Shown here one piece after another: positions 1 through 11,231 of a stretch of 64,000 bases of DNA. The notes beneath the pieces are model-generated. The model was not told where the DNA came from and searched no databases. It saw only the letters and a program-made list of their open reading frames with translations. The DNA is taken from the NCBI GenBank assembly GCA_017871115.1, contig JAFCIZ010000001.1, positions 6,012,001-6,076,000 of the forward strand, written 5' to 3'. A program made the position numbers and the translations under genes. Position 1 is the first letter of the stretch, and every line of letters starts with the position of its first letter. Source of the DNA: Cunninghamella blakesleeana. Taxonomy: Eukaryota > Mucoromycota > Mucoromycetes > Mucorales > Cunninghamellaceae.

Positions 1-696
1 GTACAATCTGGATTATCAGAAGCCTTAATGAAAGAACCTGGCGCCGTACCTCGTGTCAGCCAATATCGTTTGACAGCACATTTTGCCACTGCATTAGCCA
101 TCTATGGATCTACTATTTTTGTAGCGGCAGATATATTAAGACAACATAAAATCGCACAGGGTACTTATTGTAAAGAAACTGCCAGCATGATCAATAATCC
201 TATTTTGAAACGGTTCCGTATTTTAACCCATTCTTTAGCCGCTTTGATCACATTAACAGCATTATCAGGAGGGTTGGTTGCTGGATTGGATGCCGGATTG
301 ATTTATAACGAATGGCCTATGATGGGTGACGGATTGATACCACCTAAAGATGAATTATGGTCCAATGAGTATGTAAAGCCTAATGATAAAGGGAAATGGA
401 GAAACTTGTTAGAAAACCCTACTACCGTTCAATTTGACCATCGTACGTTGGCTGAAACATCTGCTTTAGCAGCTACAGCTTTATGGTTGTATTCAAGAAA
501 ACTACCTTTACCAAAAAATGTCCGCATGGCAATTAATACTGTGATGGGCGCGGTCGTATTACAAGTGACATTGGGTATTTCTACTTTGATTTATTTAGTC
601 CCTATTGAATTAGCTTCTGCTCATCAAGCCGGTGCTATGACTTTATTAACTTCGAATTTTTGGTTAATTCATGCTTTACGTAGAGTTCCTTTATAG
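1..696 (+). CDS. COX15: Heme A synthase COX15, C-terminal exon (partial at window edge)
   Basis: COX15 converts heme O to heme A in the mitochondrial inner membrane for cytochrome c oxidase. The reading frame is open from base 1 to a TAG at 694-696, so the 5' part lies outside the window. The visible 231 residues carry the family hallmarks: GAVPRVSQYRLTAHF with the heme-ligand His, a long hydrophilic loop containing NEWPMMGDGLIPP, FDHRTLA with the second His, and SAHQAGAM with the last His. At least four hydrophobic helices are visible. Identification is by motif recognition; only completeness is uncertain. Confidence 0.93.
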   Translation, partial: VQSGLSEALMKEPGAVPRVSQYRLTAHFATALAIYGSTIFVAADILRQHKIAQGTYCKETASMINNPILKRFRILTHSLAALITLTALSGGLVAGLDAGLIYNEWPMMGDGLIPPKDELWSNEYVKPNDKGKWRNLLENPTTVQFDHRTLAETSALAATALWLYSRKLPLPKNVRMAINTVMGAVVLQVTLGISTLIYLVPIELASAHQAGAMTLLTSNFWLIHALRRVPL

Positions 697-1126
697 GCTT
701 ATTTATGGTTGGGTGAATGGAAATACTTATTAATTTATATTATATATATAATTTGACATTATAGAGAAATCAAAAAGGAAATTTTATATATAGTTTCTTT
801 TTAAAGTTTAGAAAAAATTTGCCATTTTTTACTATTTAATTATTATAAAAAATAATATTATATATCACCATGATTATTATCATTCACCAAATAAAAAATA
901 CATATAAATAGATAGATAGTTTTATATAATAAAATAGATGAAATTTATTTTTTCCACAAAAAAAAAGCAGATTTTAAAACAAACAACTTATTACAAAATA
1001 AAGTTCAAACTGAATGCAAAAGTCGTACAAAATAAATAAAATTTAAATAAAAGCATAGGTTGACGAAAAAATAAAATAAAAATCTTTCTTTTTTTTCTCT
1101 TATTTTAATTATTTTCTTATAGGTGA
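697..1126. other. Intergenic, COX15 3' end to the Cys-rich gene
   Basis: 430 bases of very AT-rich DNA with no credible coding exon. The last 50 bases before the next ATG are a CT-rich block of the kind seen just upstream of several genes here. A TAG at about 1120-1122 followed by GTGAATG could be a 3' splice site for an unseen 5' exon. Confidence 0.6.
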
Positions 1127-1480
1127 ATGATTTTTTTTAATAAATCACTTCACTCTTTATTATTAATTATTTTACTTAATGTAACTATTCATGTCCATGG
1201 TAATAATCAGCTCTGTATAACCTCTTTTCAACAACAACAATCAATTGATTCACTCACTTGTCAAGATATGTGTTCAGAAAAATCAACGGCATCAATAATA
1301 GACTGGGAAGAAGGCAACAGCAGTAATGGAATATGTGTTTTCAATCAATGCTATTGTACAGACGTCGGTATTGGTGATTGTAAGGATTGGAATCATGAAG
1401 GATGTGATGACGTTTGTCAGCAATTGGATACAAATTGGTTTGGCGAATGTTTTAATCAAGAATGTCATTGTTTAACTTGA
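1127..1480 (+). CDS. Small secreted Cys-rich protein with two tandem defensin-like (CS-alpha-beta) Cys patterns
   Basis: Single-exon gene for 117 residues. Residues 1-25 form a signal peptide (hydrophobic core LLLIILLNV, small residues before the cut near HVHG). The mature part holds twelve Cys in two sets of six. Set 1: C, then CxxxC, then GxC and CxC with spacing C-x14-C-x3-C-x19-C-x4-C-x-C. Set 2: C-x7-C-x3-C-x10-C-x4-C-x-C. The CxxxC ... GxC ... CxC order is the signature of the Cys-stabilised alpha-beta fold of defensins; set 2 has normal defensin spacing, set 1 has longer loops. Both sets contain a FNQxCxC ending, which suggests internal duplication. A secreted antimicrobial or signalling role is inference. 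It has no paralogue in the window. Confidence 0.72.
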   Translation: MIFFNKSLHSLLLIILLNVTIHVHGNNQLCITSFQQQQSIDSLTCQDMCSEKSTASIIDWEEGNSSNGICVFNQCYCTDVGIGDCKDWNHEGCDDVCQQLDTNWFGECFNQECHCLT

Positions 1481-1702
1481 GAAAAAAAAAACATCATTTA
1501 TACCATCTCTTCCTCTTTCATTTTTATATATTATAAAAAATAATTTATTATTATTATAGTAGCATAAAGTATTCATTAATTAGTTTAAGAATTAAAAATA
1601 AAAAGAGTATTATAAACATTAAAAATTAAAAAAAAATAGAATTATATATATTAATATCACAAGTTAATAAAAAATAAAATATAAAAAAATAATAAAATAT
1701 AA

Positions 1703-3089
1703 TTAATATTTCAAAACCAAATCATCTAAAGCCTTCTTTTTATCCATTTTTAAAATGTTCTTCTTTATATTTGGACATGATTTGGTTACTTTTAATCTTC
1801 TTGTAGTAATAGATTGATCTTTTTCCATATTGACCACTACGGTTGTTTCATCATCATTAACCTCTTCGTTATCATCTTCCATTACATTCTTCTTCATTTG
1901 TTCAAATAAATGATCAGGTACTTCTAATTTTTCTTCTGTAGGTTGTAAAAGATCCGTCATATTTTCTTTCATATCCATGGATTCAGAAGTAGAGTATGAT
2001 TTACTATGGATAGGTAAGCATAATGTAGCATCACTCGATCGATCAATAATAGGAGGTAGTTGTTTGGTTTTGTAATCAGTATAACTTGTTTGGGTTAAGG
2101 TTGTTGTTTTAGAGGATAATGGGGTATGTAAAGAATCTTTGAATTTATGAAAAGTTGATCTTCTTTGACTATTGCCATTAGGAAAGGAAGATTCTAGGTC
2201 ATCAAAAGGTGATATAATGGGTGATTGGAAGATGTGTAAAATCATAGCGAACCATATAAAACAGGCAATTAAATTTAATGACCATGTTGAATCTAATAGT
2301 AAACACCTTAAAAAATAAAATAATGATAAGAATGATAAGAATAATCAGTACACATACTTTTACCATTTTTTTTGCACTCTCTCTTTATATTCATTATATA
2401 TATATATATATATATATATATACCATTCCATCTATTTTTATCTGTTCATTCTTTAACTTACTTATTATATAAGGTAGGATATGTAGGATCATGGTCAGCA
2501 TCATAAAGTTTACAATGAACAAATAAACTATTCATAAAGGGTGCTTCTTCAATTCCATTCACATTTACCCAAGTTATTTTATCCGATAAAAATAGACAAG
2601 CCAATATATTTGTCACAAAAGGTAATAAACTAAGTCCACCAAGAAGATAACGTTTTTTTGTCGCCCATCGAAAAAGTGTTAAGACGGAAAGAAGAATAGA
2701 AAAGAAAATAGATACTATACACACAATTAACCATGACCAAGACTAAGGAAATATATAATTTATAAAGTAGAGAAAGAAAAAATAATCAATATGTTATTAC
2801 AAAATAAATATGGTAAAGTATAAATATATATATATAAATGTAATATTATTTATTGTACCTGCCAAGTAGCCTTTGATTATTATAATAATTGATATTATAT
2901 TTTTGTAAAATAGATAATAAAAAAAAGACATAAACGATTAAAAAGAATTTCCCCGCTTTTAGTTTTTTTTATGTATGTTTAATCTCCGCTACCACTTACC
3001 AAATTTTGTAAAATAAGAGATATATTTAAAGCTAAGGCAGTTACGTTTAAAGTAGATATTATTATACTTAATAATAAAGTTTTATCCAT
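1703..3089 (-). CDS. Four-transmembrane protein with long cytosolic tail (MARVEL-like layout)
   Basis: Four exons in transcript order: 3089-3000, 2870-2859 (12 bases), 2742-2462, 2306-1703. They join in frame to 328 residues. Hydrophobic helices lie at about 5-28, 38-58, 68-87 and 138-156. The loop between helices 3 and 4 is about 50 residues and contains Cys in VHCKLYD and NKCLLLD. The tail (157-328) is polar and Ser/Thr/Asp/Glu-rich. Four helices with short loop 1 and a longer loop 3-4 match the layout of MARVEL or Sur7-like fungal membrane proteins, but no diagnostic motif was recognised, so the family is open. The 12-base exon is required to add four residues between helices 1 and 2; without it the frame would still hold. 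Confidence 0.62.
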
Positions 3090-4495
3090 GGTGTTTTATA
3101 TTTTATATATGAGTTTATAATTGATAATGAAGTAAAAGAAGAAGAAAAAAAAAGAATTGTTATCTACTTTTATATGTAAGTAATTTTTAATAAAAATTTT
3201 AAACATTAGGAGATCCTCCACACTTTCCCCCTCATTTTTGTTTTTAATAAGCTAAAAAAGAATGGATGAATGGAATTTATTTAACAAATGCTTCAACTAT
3301 TTAAGAACAACAAGTGAGTTATTTGATCTTTACTTTTTTTTAAAAAAATAAAAAAATAACCTTCATTCTTTAAAGTCTATTTATGATCAAATATCATGTC
3401 TCTCTCCTAATAAACTAACATATATGTAAATAATAATAATAATATACATTTTTAAACTATACATACATATTTATCTACATATATTAATTCTAAAAACAAA
3501 ACAAAAAACAAAAAAGAATAAGGATGATCGATCATACCTATTGAGAATCTTCGAGCTTTGTTTTTTACATCAACTGAAAACATAAAAAATGTACATATAG
3601 TTTGTTTGTTTGTTTTATTATTTTAGTTGATTGACAACGTAGACGATCTTTTGAAATCAATATATATTTATATGTGATTTTATAGTTGACTGACATCAAC
3701 AGATAAATTCTGTCATACATAAATTGAAAAAGGAAACTAAGGTAACCAAAAAAAAAAAACTAAAACTTATTCTCCTTCATCATCACCATCAACTTCATCT
3801 TAATTAATTTTTTTTCTTTTTCTTTTTATAATATGTATAATTGCGATATATATATATATATATATATAAAAATTGAAACTATTAAAATATATACTTTAAA
3901 GAATCACACAAAAAAAAAAAAGGTCCAAGAACTGGGTTTAAATACATTTTTTATAATTTCCATAATAAAAAATATGACCCTTTTTATTTTTTTTTCTTTT
4001 CCAAAGTCAAAAAAGACAAATATAATAATACATAGAATAAACATTTTCTTTTTTTTTTTTTTTTTACAATATCAACTGATAAAAGTATGAATGCGCGCGT
4101 CTCTTTTTTTTCTGCTATTATTTATTTTTAGGTTACAAACTTTCAACATCGGAAAAAAAATCGGATAGAAGGTTGACTATAACATGACATGATATTTAAG
4201 AGGAAGGGAGAATAATTGATAATAATAATAATATATGTAAATAAATTGTATATGCTATTAGTTATCATATCATTTTTTTTAAAATTTTATTATATACATG
4301 ATCTCTGTTCTACAATATAATTATTATTATTATTATTATAAGGTTTTTGTATAATAAAAAAGTAAGTTTTTTTTTGTGTTACTCTCTTTTTAATTGGCTA
4401 AATTATATCTGTCTGCCTAAAAAAAATTTAAAATAACTCTTTGGCCTATTTTTTTTCCCTTTTTCTTTTCTTCACCTTTTTTTATTTTTAATTTT
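3090..4495. promoter_or_regulatory. Long divergent intergenic region (1.4 kb)
   Basis: Separates two divergently transcribed genes. It contains (AT)n tracts, poly-A and poly-T runs, two TCGGA elements near 4149 and 4162 and no credible exon. The open frame at 3833-4090 is low-complexity Ile/Lys/Phe and was rejected. Confidence 0.55.
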
Positions 4496-5560
4496 ATGAT
4501 ATCGACCGTGCTCCCCCTTACATTCTTTTCTTATGGTAATTTAAGCTTCTTTTATGACAGTATTTGTATAATAGTAAATACGATTCTTCTTTAACATTAT
4601 ATTATATCTTTTTATTTTATTAACACAGTTTTCCTTCAAAAATTAATCGCTTCAATACTTGCTATTGCTTTATTTTCATTTTTACACGCTACTAAAACAA
4701 CAGCACCTCTCGCTAATGAAAGCCAATCAACAATTCATTTATTAAAAACACCACATTCTAATACTACCACTGCTACCGATACTGCTATTAATATCAAAAC
4801 TACTGTTAATGAACCATCTACACACCTTGCCCTCGAGAAAAAACATGACGCTAATGATAAAATAAAAACAACGCCCTCCTTTGAAAAAGAAATAACAAAT
4901 GATACTTCCAGCACTCTTAAAGCTAAGATAAATGATACTGCTTCTACTAAACCAAAGTTAAATCAATTAAATCCTTTAATACAACCACCTTCACTTGATA
5001 CACTATATGAAGAAACAGCTACGATAGATAAATCTGACAATAATCATCAACCCACGACTACTTTATTATCTATAAAATGCCCTGATCATTATAAAGAAAA
5101 TAATAATCAACAAGAGAAGAAAGAACAAAAAATCCATTCATTGAGACCTTCTTTTTCAACACCGTCTACATCACTATATCATCGACGTAGACAAAGTTCA
5201 AATGCTCAACTTTTATCACCTCTTTCGTTCTTATCAGAAAAAGATTCTACACCTCTTTTATCACCTTCTCTTTCTGCATCTACTATATCTAGTCAAGAAA
5301 GCTGGTCCTCTTCCCCTTCAACTATTTCTAAAGTAGAATCATTAGTTCATCAATTTGAATATAAGTCCTTTTTATTATCTGAGTCCAAAGTAACACCAAC
5401 AAAAGTACAGGATGTATCTAGTCTTCAACGTCGCTCCTTTGCCTTTAAACCAATTGTTGAACATTGGGAAAAAAGAATTCCTAAAGATAAACCGTAATAA
5501 CTTAAAAAAGGATCATATGTCGATGAAATTAAAATTGAATTTATACTAATTAAACTAAAA

Positions 5561-5592
<32 letters not shown>

Positions 5593-5651
5593 GATATATT
5601 GCTCCCACACCTTCTCTATCCACTCCTGTTTGGTCTTCTCGTCATCGGTAA
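4496..5651 (+). CDS. Hypothetical Ser/Thr-rich protein with N-terminal signal or anchor
   Basis: Three exons, 4496-4535, 4629-5493 and 5594-5651, give 320 residues in one frame. The first intron (GTAATT...ACAG) is needed to reach an ATG; the splice makes a hydrophobic segment at about 15-35 (LIASILAIALFSFLHA) followed by a Thr/Asn/Lys-rich region to about residue 180. Residues 185-280 are Ser-rich with a basic RRRQSS cluster that would suit a basophilic kinase. A short conserved-looking stretch FKPIVEHWEKRIP precedes the end. The last exon adds a Pro/Ser-rich tail ending WSSRHR. I do not recognise the family. The helix could be a cleaved signal peptide or an anchor; the start is a choice by splicing, not certain. 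Confidence 0.5.
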
Positions 5652-5981
5652 AATATATTTTTGGTCTCCTTATTTTTTACATATTCTAGTTTATTACTAT
5701 TTTCTTTTTCTTATTTTTTTCTTTACTTATTACTTTTTTTTTGTTATTATCAGTATATATATATATATTTTTATTTTGATTATTTATTTTGTATATACTC
5801 TTTTACTATTATAATTATTACTATTATTTTTTTTAAAAAAATAAAATAAAATTGTTTGATGTTATTTCTTTTAATTTTATTAAAATGGAAATGATTAATT
5901 AAAAAAAAAAAGCATACTAATTATACAAAAGGATGATAATGAAAATGAATGAAGGATGATAGTATTATTATATATAAAATT
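5652..5981. other. Convergent intergenic region
   Basis: 330 bases of T-rich then A-rich DNA between two 3' ends. Includes a T8A7 tract near 5827-5841. No coding signal seen; hydrophobic open frames here are poly-Phe/Tyr/Ile artefacts of T-rich DNA. Confidence 0.5.
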
Positions 5982-7321
5982 TTAATCGGTAGGGCATATT
6001 AAACCAGACCCACCTGTAGGATAAACATCAACTGTAGACGACCACAAATAATGAAGTAAATGAAAAGTGATTTGTAGGGACATATTTAGAGCTGGAGGAC
6101 TATTAATTAAATGAGGACCACAAGCATTATATAGTTGGGCAAAGATGGGATCAGACAAATTACTTGTTGGGGCAGCATAATCAATATGAAATAACGAGCT
6201 CAAGGTTTTGGTTTCATTTTTATTCAAAGTGATGGAAGGCAAGGAGGAATATGCTAAAGGGTAAATAAAAGAATGATTCGAATAATAATGATTATTTGTA
6301 GAAATAGAAGAAGAAGGTGGGATCGATATAGATGGCGAAGGAGAAGGAGAAGCTGAAGAAGAGTGAATATAAAGGGTTAAATCCATTTGAGCAATAGGTA
6401 AAGGAATAAAATTAGGCTGATTGTTAAATGTGATATTTAGCTGCCAATTGGTTTTATAAAAAGGGTGATCTGGTGGACCCCAATCAGCTGTTTCTTGGCC
6501 ATAAGGGTCGGCTATATTGGTTAGCGTCATTAAAGGTAATCTTGGCCAACAAAAAAATAATAAAAGACTGGATAAAATAAAAAAAAATAAAGTAATCCAT
6601 AGACATAACCATTTCCAGGTACAATATTTGCTTTGTCTCCAATCTTTTTTCTTTTTTTTATTTTTTCTTTTTATAGTTTTGGTTTTAAATTGTTTATTAT
6701 TTTTTAGAAAACAGCAACATCCGCATAAACAAAAAAAGGAAAACCAATCAATAGTCTCGTTTTGTTCTTTTTGTTTTCGCAATTCTTCAGATAAAGATAA
6801 TGATGTGAAGGCGGATTTTAAATATGGATTATGATGATGAATCATGGGTATAGTGGATGTAGTAGTGGTGATGGTGGTTAGTAAACTATCTTGGCGTAAC
6901 TGCTGTTGATCATCCATCATTAATATTCTTTGCCTTTGGATCTTTTTTTCTTCGTCTTCTTCTTGTAGCTGTTCAATAAAAACCGAGTCATCCAACACTT
7001 CTATTTTATTATTACTATTACTATTATTAGTTGATGATGATGATGATGTATTATTGTATTGTGAATAAGGAAGATAGGATGGTTTAGATACATTCTTCCA
7101 TGTTATACTACCTAGAATGAATGATTAAAAAGAATTATTGAATAAAATAAAATAAAAAATAGAATGATAGTTTTTTTTTTTTTTTTTTTTTTTTTTTGAT
7201 CGTTCTATTTACTTTGATTATTATTGCTGTTGTTGGTGGGTGATCTTTTATTTTGATATGGGTCATTTTGATAAATTTCTAACGTATCATAAGTACTTTC
7301 TGATAAATATCCATTTGACAT
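5982..7321 (-). CDS. Single-pass membrane protein, LEA2/NHL-like lumenal domain
   Basis: Two exons, 7321-7213 and 7111-5982, join in frame to 412 residues. N-terminal 150 residues are Asn/Ser/Gln/Glu-rich and soluble. Residues about 164-170 (CLCGCCCFL) are a Cys cluster suited to palmitoylation, 177-192 is strongly Lys/Arg-rich, and 203-225 is one hydrophobic helix, so the N-terminus should be cytosolic. The C-terminal 185 residues contain NWQLNITFNNQPNFIPL and several N-glycosylation sequons. The WxLNITFNNxPNFIPL stretch after a single helix recalls the LEA_2 (NDR1/HIN1-like) fold, which occurs in some fungal membrane proteins; that assignment is tentative. Start chosen at MSNGYLSES because upstream sequence is low-complexity. 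Confidence 0.58.
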
Positions 7322-8176
7322 GGAAATAATAAATAAGAAAGAAGGAAAGTGAGAGAAAGCAAAAGAATAACAAAATAAAGTAAAATAATATAAAATAAAA
7401 AGGGGAGAGAGGGAAAAAACCCTATTCACTATCCCCTTAAAATATTTTTATTTATTTATTTTATTTTTATTTTTTTATGTTTCTTATGTTTCTTATTATT
7501 TTTATTGTTACTTTACTAGTAAACCTACTTTTTTTACGTATATATACGTAGTTTAATCTTTTTTTTTTTCTTTATCATTCTCCTAGATTACTCCTCGTAA
7601 CTTATGTGTGCCTGATTTTTTATAACTTGTATAATTAAAAATATGTATGTAGCCATGACTTTTTATTATTATTATCATTTTTATTTTATATATATAAGGA
7701 ATGATGACAGTGATAGATAAATAAAAAAGCATATGTAAAGTGTAATATTATATATTTTATATGTATACATGATATTTATTAATATTGTTATTTATTGATG
7801 ATAGTAATATAAAAAAGGAAATACAAATACAAATATTGATTGCATGAATTTATATATATATATATATATAAATATATATAAAAATATATATAAAAATATA
7901 GGAAGTTATACCTAATATTAATAGGGTGGAAAATCATTTTACTCATCTTTTTTTTATATAATCCTAATTGGGTAAATAAAATCCATTATTTTTTTTCATT
8001 TAAATTTTATATAATAGAATAATAATCTCCGTCTAATCGGTCAGACCGACTCATAGAAGAGAAAAATTATCTTTATCTCATAAACTTTAAAATTTAAAAA
8101 TATTAATTTTTTTTTTTTCTTTCTCTTTCTTTTTTTTTCTATATATATATATATATATCATTTAAAATAAAATATT
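7322..8176. promoter_or_regulatory. Divergent promoter region with an 11-base palindrome
   Basis: 855 bases between divergent genes, with poly-T, (AT)n near 7851-7900, and a CT-rich block just before the transporter ATG. The perfect palindrome CGGTCAGACCG lies at 8038-8048. Confidence 0.5.
8038..8048. promoter_or_regulatory. Palindrome CGGTC-A-GACCG upstream of the DHA2 transporter
   Basis: Perfect 5+1+5 inverted repeat, GC-rich against an AT-rich background, about 130 bases upstream of the transporter ATG. CGG half-sites in inverted repeat suit Zn2Cys6 regulators; the role is inference. Confidence 0.35.
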
Positions 8177-10150
8177 ATGGTAACAAGGACCGAAGGGGAA
8201 GAAAGTACCAGTTTACTTCATTCAAATAATCAAGCTATTGATTACCAAGCTGTAAATAATAATAATGATCTTGATCAAGTTGTTACCTCTGAAATTATTC
8301 TGGATCCCGAATTAGAAAGAAAGAAAGAAATTCAAAAGAGACTTAATGGTGCAAGTCTGTTTACTGTTTTATTAGGGTAAAGTTAAAAGAGATAAATAAA
8401 TAGTGATTTATATATATACATTTACTTATTAAATATATCATTTATATTTAGATTATGGGTAGGTGTTGGATTAGCTTCTTTGGATGGTAGTATTGTTGCC
8501 ACAGTTTATCCTGCTATTGGTAGCGAATTCCATAAATCAAATGATATTATTTGGGTAGCCACTTCTTATATGCTTAGTTACTCTGCTCTTCAACCATTAT
8601 GTAAGAATAAACATCATTATATTAAAGAAATAAAATAGGTTTAGGTTTGTTTTATTTTATTGTATTAATCATATCATATTGTATCTATATATTTTTTATA
8701 ATTATTCGTATTTATGAATAGATGGTAGATTGTCTGATTCTTTTGGGAGAAAAACAACTCTTCAATTTTCTGTTGTAGTTTTCTTTATCGGTTCTATATT
8801 ATGTGGGGCTGCTACTGGTTTATGGTCTTTAGTCTTTGCAAGAACAGTTGCTGGTATGTATATTTAAGATAGCCATTTTATCGGATTTTTTTTTTTTAAA
8901 AAAATAACAATATATATTTATATATAAATTAGTCTTCTTTCTCACAAATATATATGTATTATTATTATTATTTTATCACACGATTAGGTATTGGAGGCGG
9001 TGGATTAAATACGGTAAATTGATCAGAAGAGAAAAAAAATGGAAAAGTAGATAAAGAAGGAAAAAATAAATAAAAAAAAAAATATGGATCAACTCACTGG
9101 ACTGTATTTTATTTTATATTTTTAATTTATTTATATATATATATAATAGATATCATCGGTCATTACTAGCGATTTAGTTACTTTACGTGAAAGAGGAACT
9201 TATCAAGGTTATGCTAATATTTGGTATGCAGTAGGCGCATTAGTAGGTGCTCCTTTAGGTGGCTTTTTAACCGACACCATTGGATGGCGCTATTGTTTTT
9301 ATATCAATATTCCATTTTTAATCATTTCACTTTATGTCTCCACATTCATCTTGACCGATTATAATTTAGAAGAAAAGGATATTCAACAAAGCGCATGGGA
9401 AAGAGCTAAAGGAATTGACTATTTTGGCGCAATTCTTATTGTCATTGCTATCTTAGCTATTATGATTGCTACATCTTTAGGTGGAAACTCTCGTCCATGG
9501 TCGGACCCTTTCGTAGTATGTTGTTTAATTACATTTTTCGTTTTGATCGTAGCCTTTTTATTCGTAGAAAAATATTGGGCCAAAAATCCTTTAATGCCTT
9601 GGTATGTTGTCACAGGTCGTACATCCCTTGCTTGCTCTTTTTCAAATTTCCTTGGAGTATTATGTTCTTTTGCAACCACATTTATTCTCCCCCTTTATTT
9701 ACAAGTAAGCAATATTAAAAAAAAAAAAAAAAAACATAAAATATAAAAAATAATAAAAAAGGATGAACCTAAATAATAATTAAAATAGTATAATTGAAAG
9801 AACCATGCTTGTTTAATAATAATAATTATTATTTATTATCACCATTTACAATTCATTAGGCATTATTAGGCTATTCTCCCTCAGAAGCTGGTCTTTTGTT
9901 TTTACCAAAGGTAATTGGTGGATCTTTAGGTAGTTTATATGCTGGTTTTCATATGAAACGTACTGGAGAATATAGATACTTTCTTATTTTTTCAGCTACA
10001 CTTCAATTAGCTTCTATGGTCTGCTATTCAGTTTGGGATGCACATGTTTCTAATTACGTTATGTTGCCATGTTTATTTGCTGATGGCTTTTCCGCTGGTG
10101 CTATTATTACCTCTGCATTGATTGCCATGTTATCTGTGGTAGAGCTTAGC

Positions 10151-10191
<41 letters not shown>

Positions 10192-10702
10192 ATCATTCTA
10201 CAAATATAGTACACTGAAACTAAAATTAAAAACCATTGTATTTAATCTTTATATACACATTACATTATATTTCTATTAAATAGATATGGCCACAATGACT
10301 TCTGTATCCTACTTATTCCGTAGTACAGGTGCTGTTATAGGTATCAGTTTATCACAAGCTATTTTCCAAGGCATTGTCAAAAGCGAGCTTTCTAAAAAAA
10401 TCACAGGTCCTAATGCTGAAGAAGTAAGTTAACTTATATATTTATATTTTATAATCGATATATAGTTATATTTAACAATCGTTATTCTGATATTTTATTT
10501 TATTGTATTTAATCAATAGATTATAGAGATTGCTAGAAAATCAATGATGGAAATTAGAAACTTATTACCTTCTGAAGTACTTGAACCAGTTTTAGAAACT
10601 TATCAACATGCTATCCACTATGCTTTTATCTTCTGTGCTGTGGTCGCTCTTTTAAATGTCATTGCAACCTTATTCATTAAGCAACACTCCCTTAAAAAAT
10701 AA
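8177..10702 (+). CDS. DHA2-family MFS transporter, vacuolar basic amino acid type (Vba/Fnx1-like)
   Basis: Eight exons: 8177-8376, 8452-8600, 8722-8853, 8988-9013, 9150-9704, 9860-10151, 10284-10423, 10520-10702. They join in frame to 558 residues, the usual length for 14-helix drug:H+ antiporters of the DHA2 group. A soluble N-terminal 65 residues with acidic and dileucine-like SLLHS precedes LASLDGSIVATVYPAI, the start-of-helix-1 signature of Vba/Fnx proteins. Motif A is YGRLSDSFGRK, and GALVGAPLGGFLTDTIGWRYCFYIN is the motif C to D region. Relatives import basic amino acids into the vacuole; substrate here is inferred from family only. Exon 4 is only 26 bases. Confidence 0.88.
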
Positions 10703-11231
10703 GTTATGTGTGCGTAGATTCTTATTATTGTAATATTTAATTTATTTGTTTGTTCTTTTTGTTATAATATTTATAAAAATAAAATAAGATTTTTAAAATA
10801 AAATGAAATAAATAAGCTGGGTTATTTATATTTCAATTCAACACTTTATTATGTTTCTATTCAAACCAATAGCATGATCTGTTTATTGTTATAATTACCA
10901 TCGTTGAAAATATAAACGTATATAAAAAAGTATAATAAAAAAGTTAAAAAGTAAGTATGATAGAAAAAGATTTATTAAAAAGTGTGAATATTAAAAGCAA
11001 GTTTATATATATATTATAAAAAAGAAAAAATAATAATTAGTGTATATTGTATTTGTCTATTAAAGTGATGATTTAGTATTAAAAAAAAAAAATTAAAAAA
11101 AAGATATCTATTATTATAATATAATTAAAAATATTAGGATATAAAAATTAAATAAAAATAAAAAAGGTATTATAAGTAATGGTATATTATATGTATATAA
11201 ACAAATTATAAAAGAATTGATAAATTATAAA
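10703..11231. other. Convergent intergenic region
   Basis: 529 bases of AT-rich DNA between two 3' ends, with AATAAA-like poly(A) signals on both strands. Nothing coding seen. Confidence 0.55.

Noticed and set aside
3833..4090. 85-codon plus-strand frame
   Set aside because: It consists of Ile/Lys/Phe/Asn encoded by AT repeats and homopolymers; no family content.
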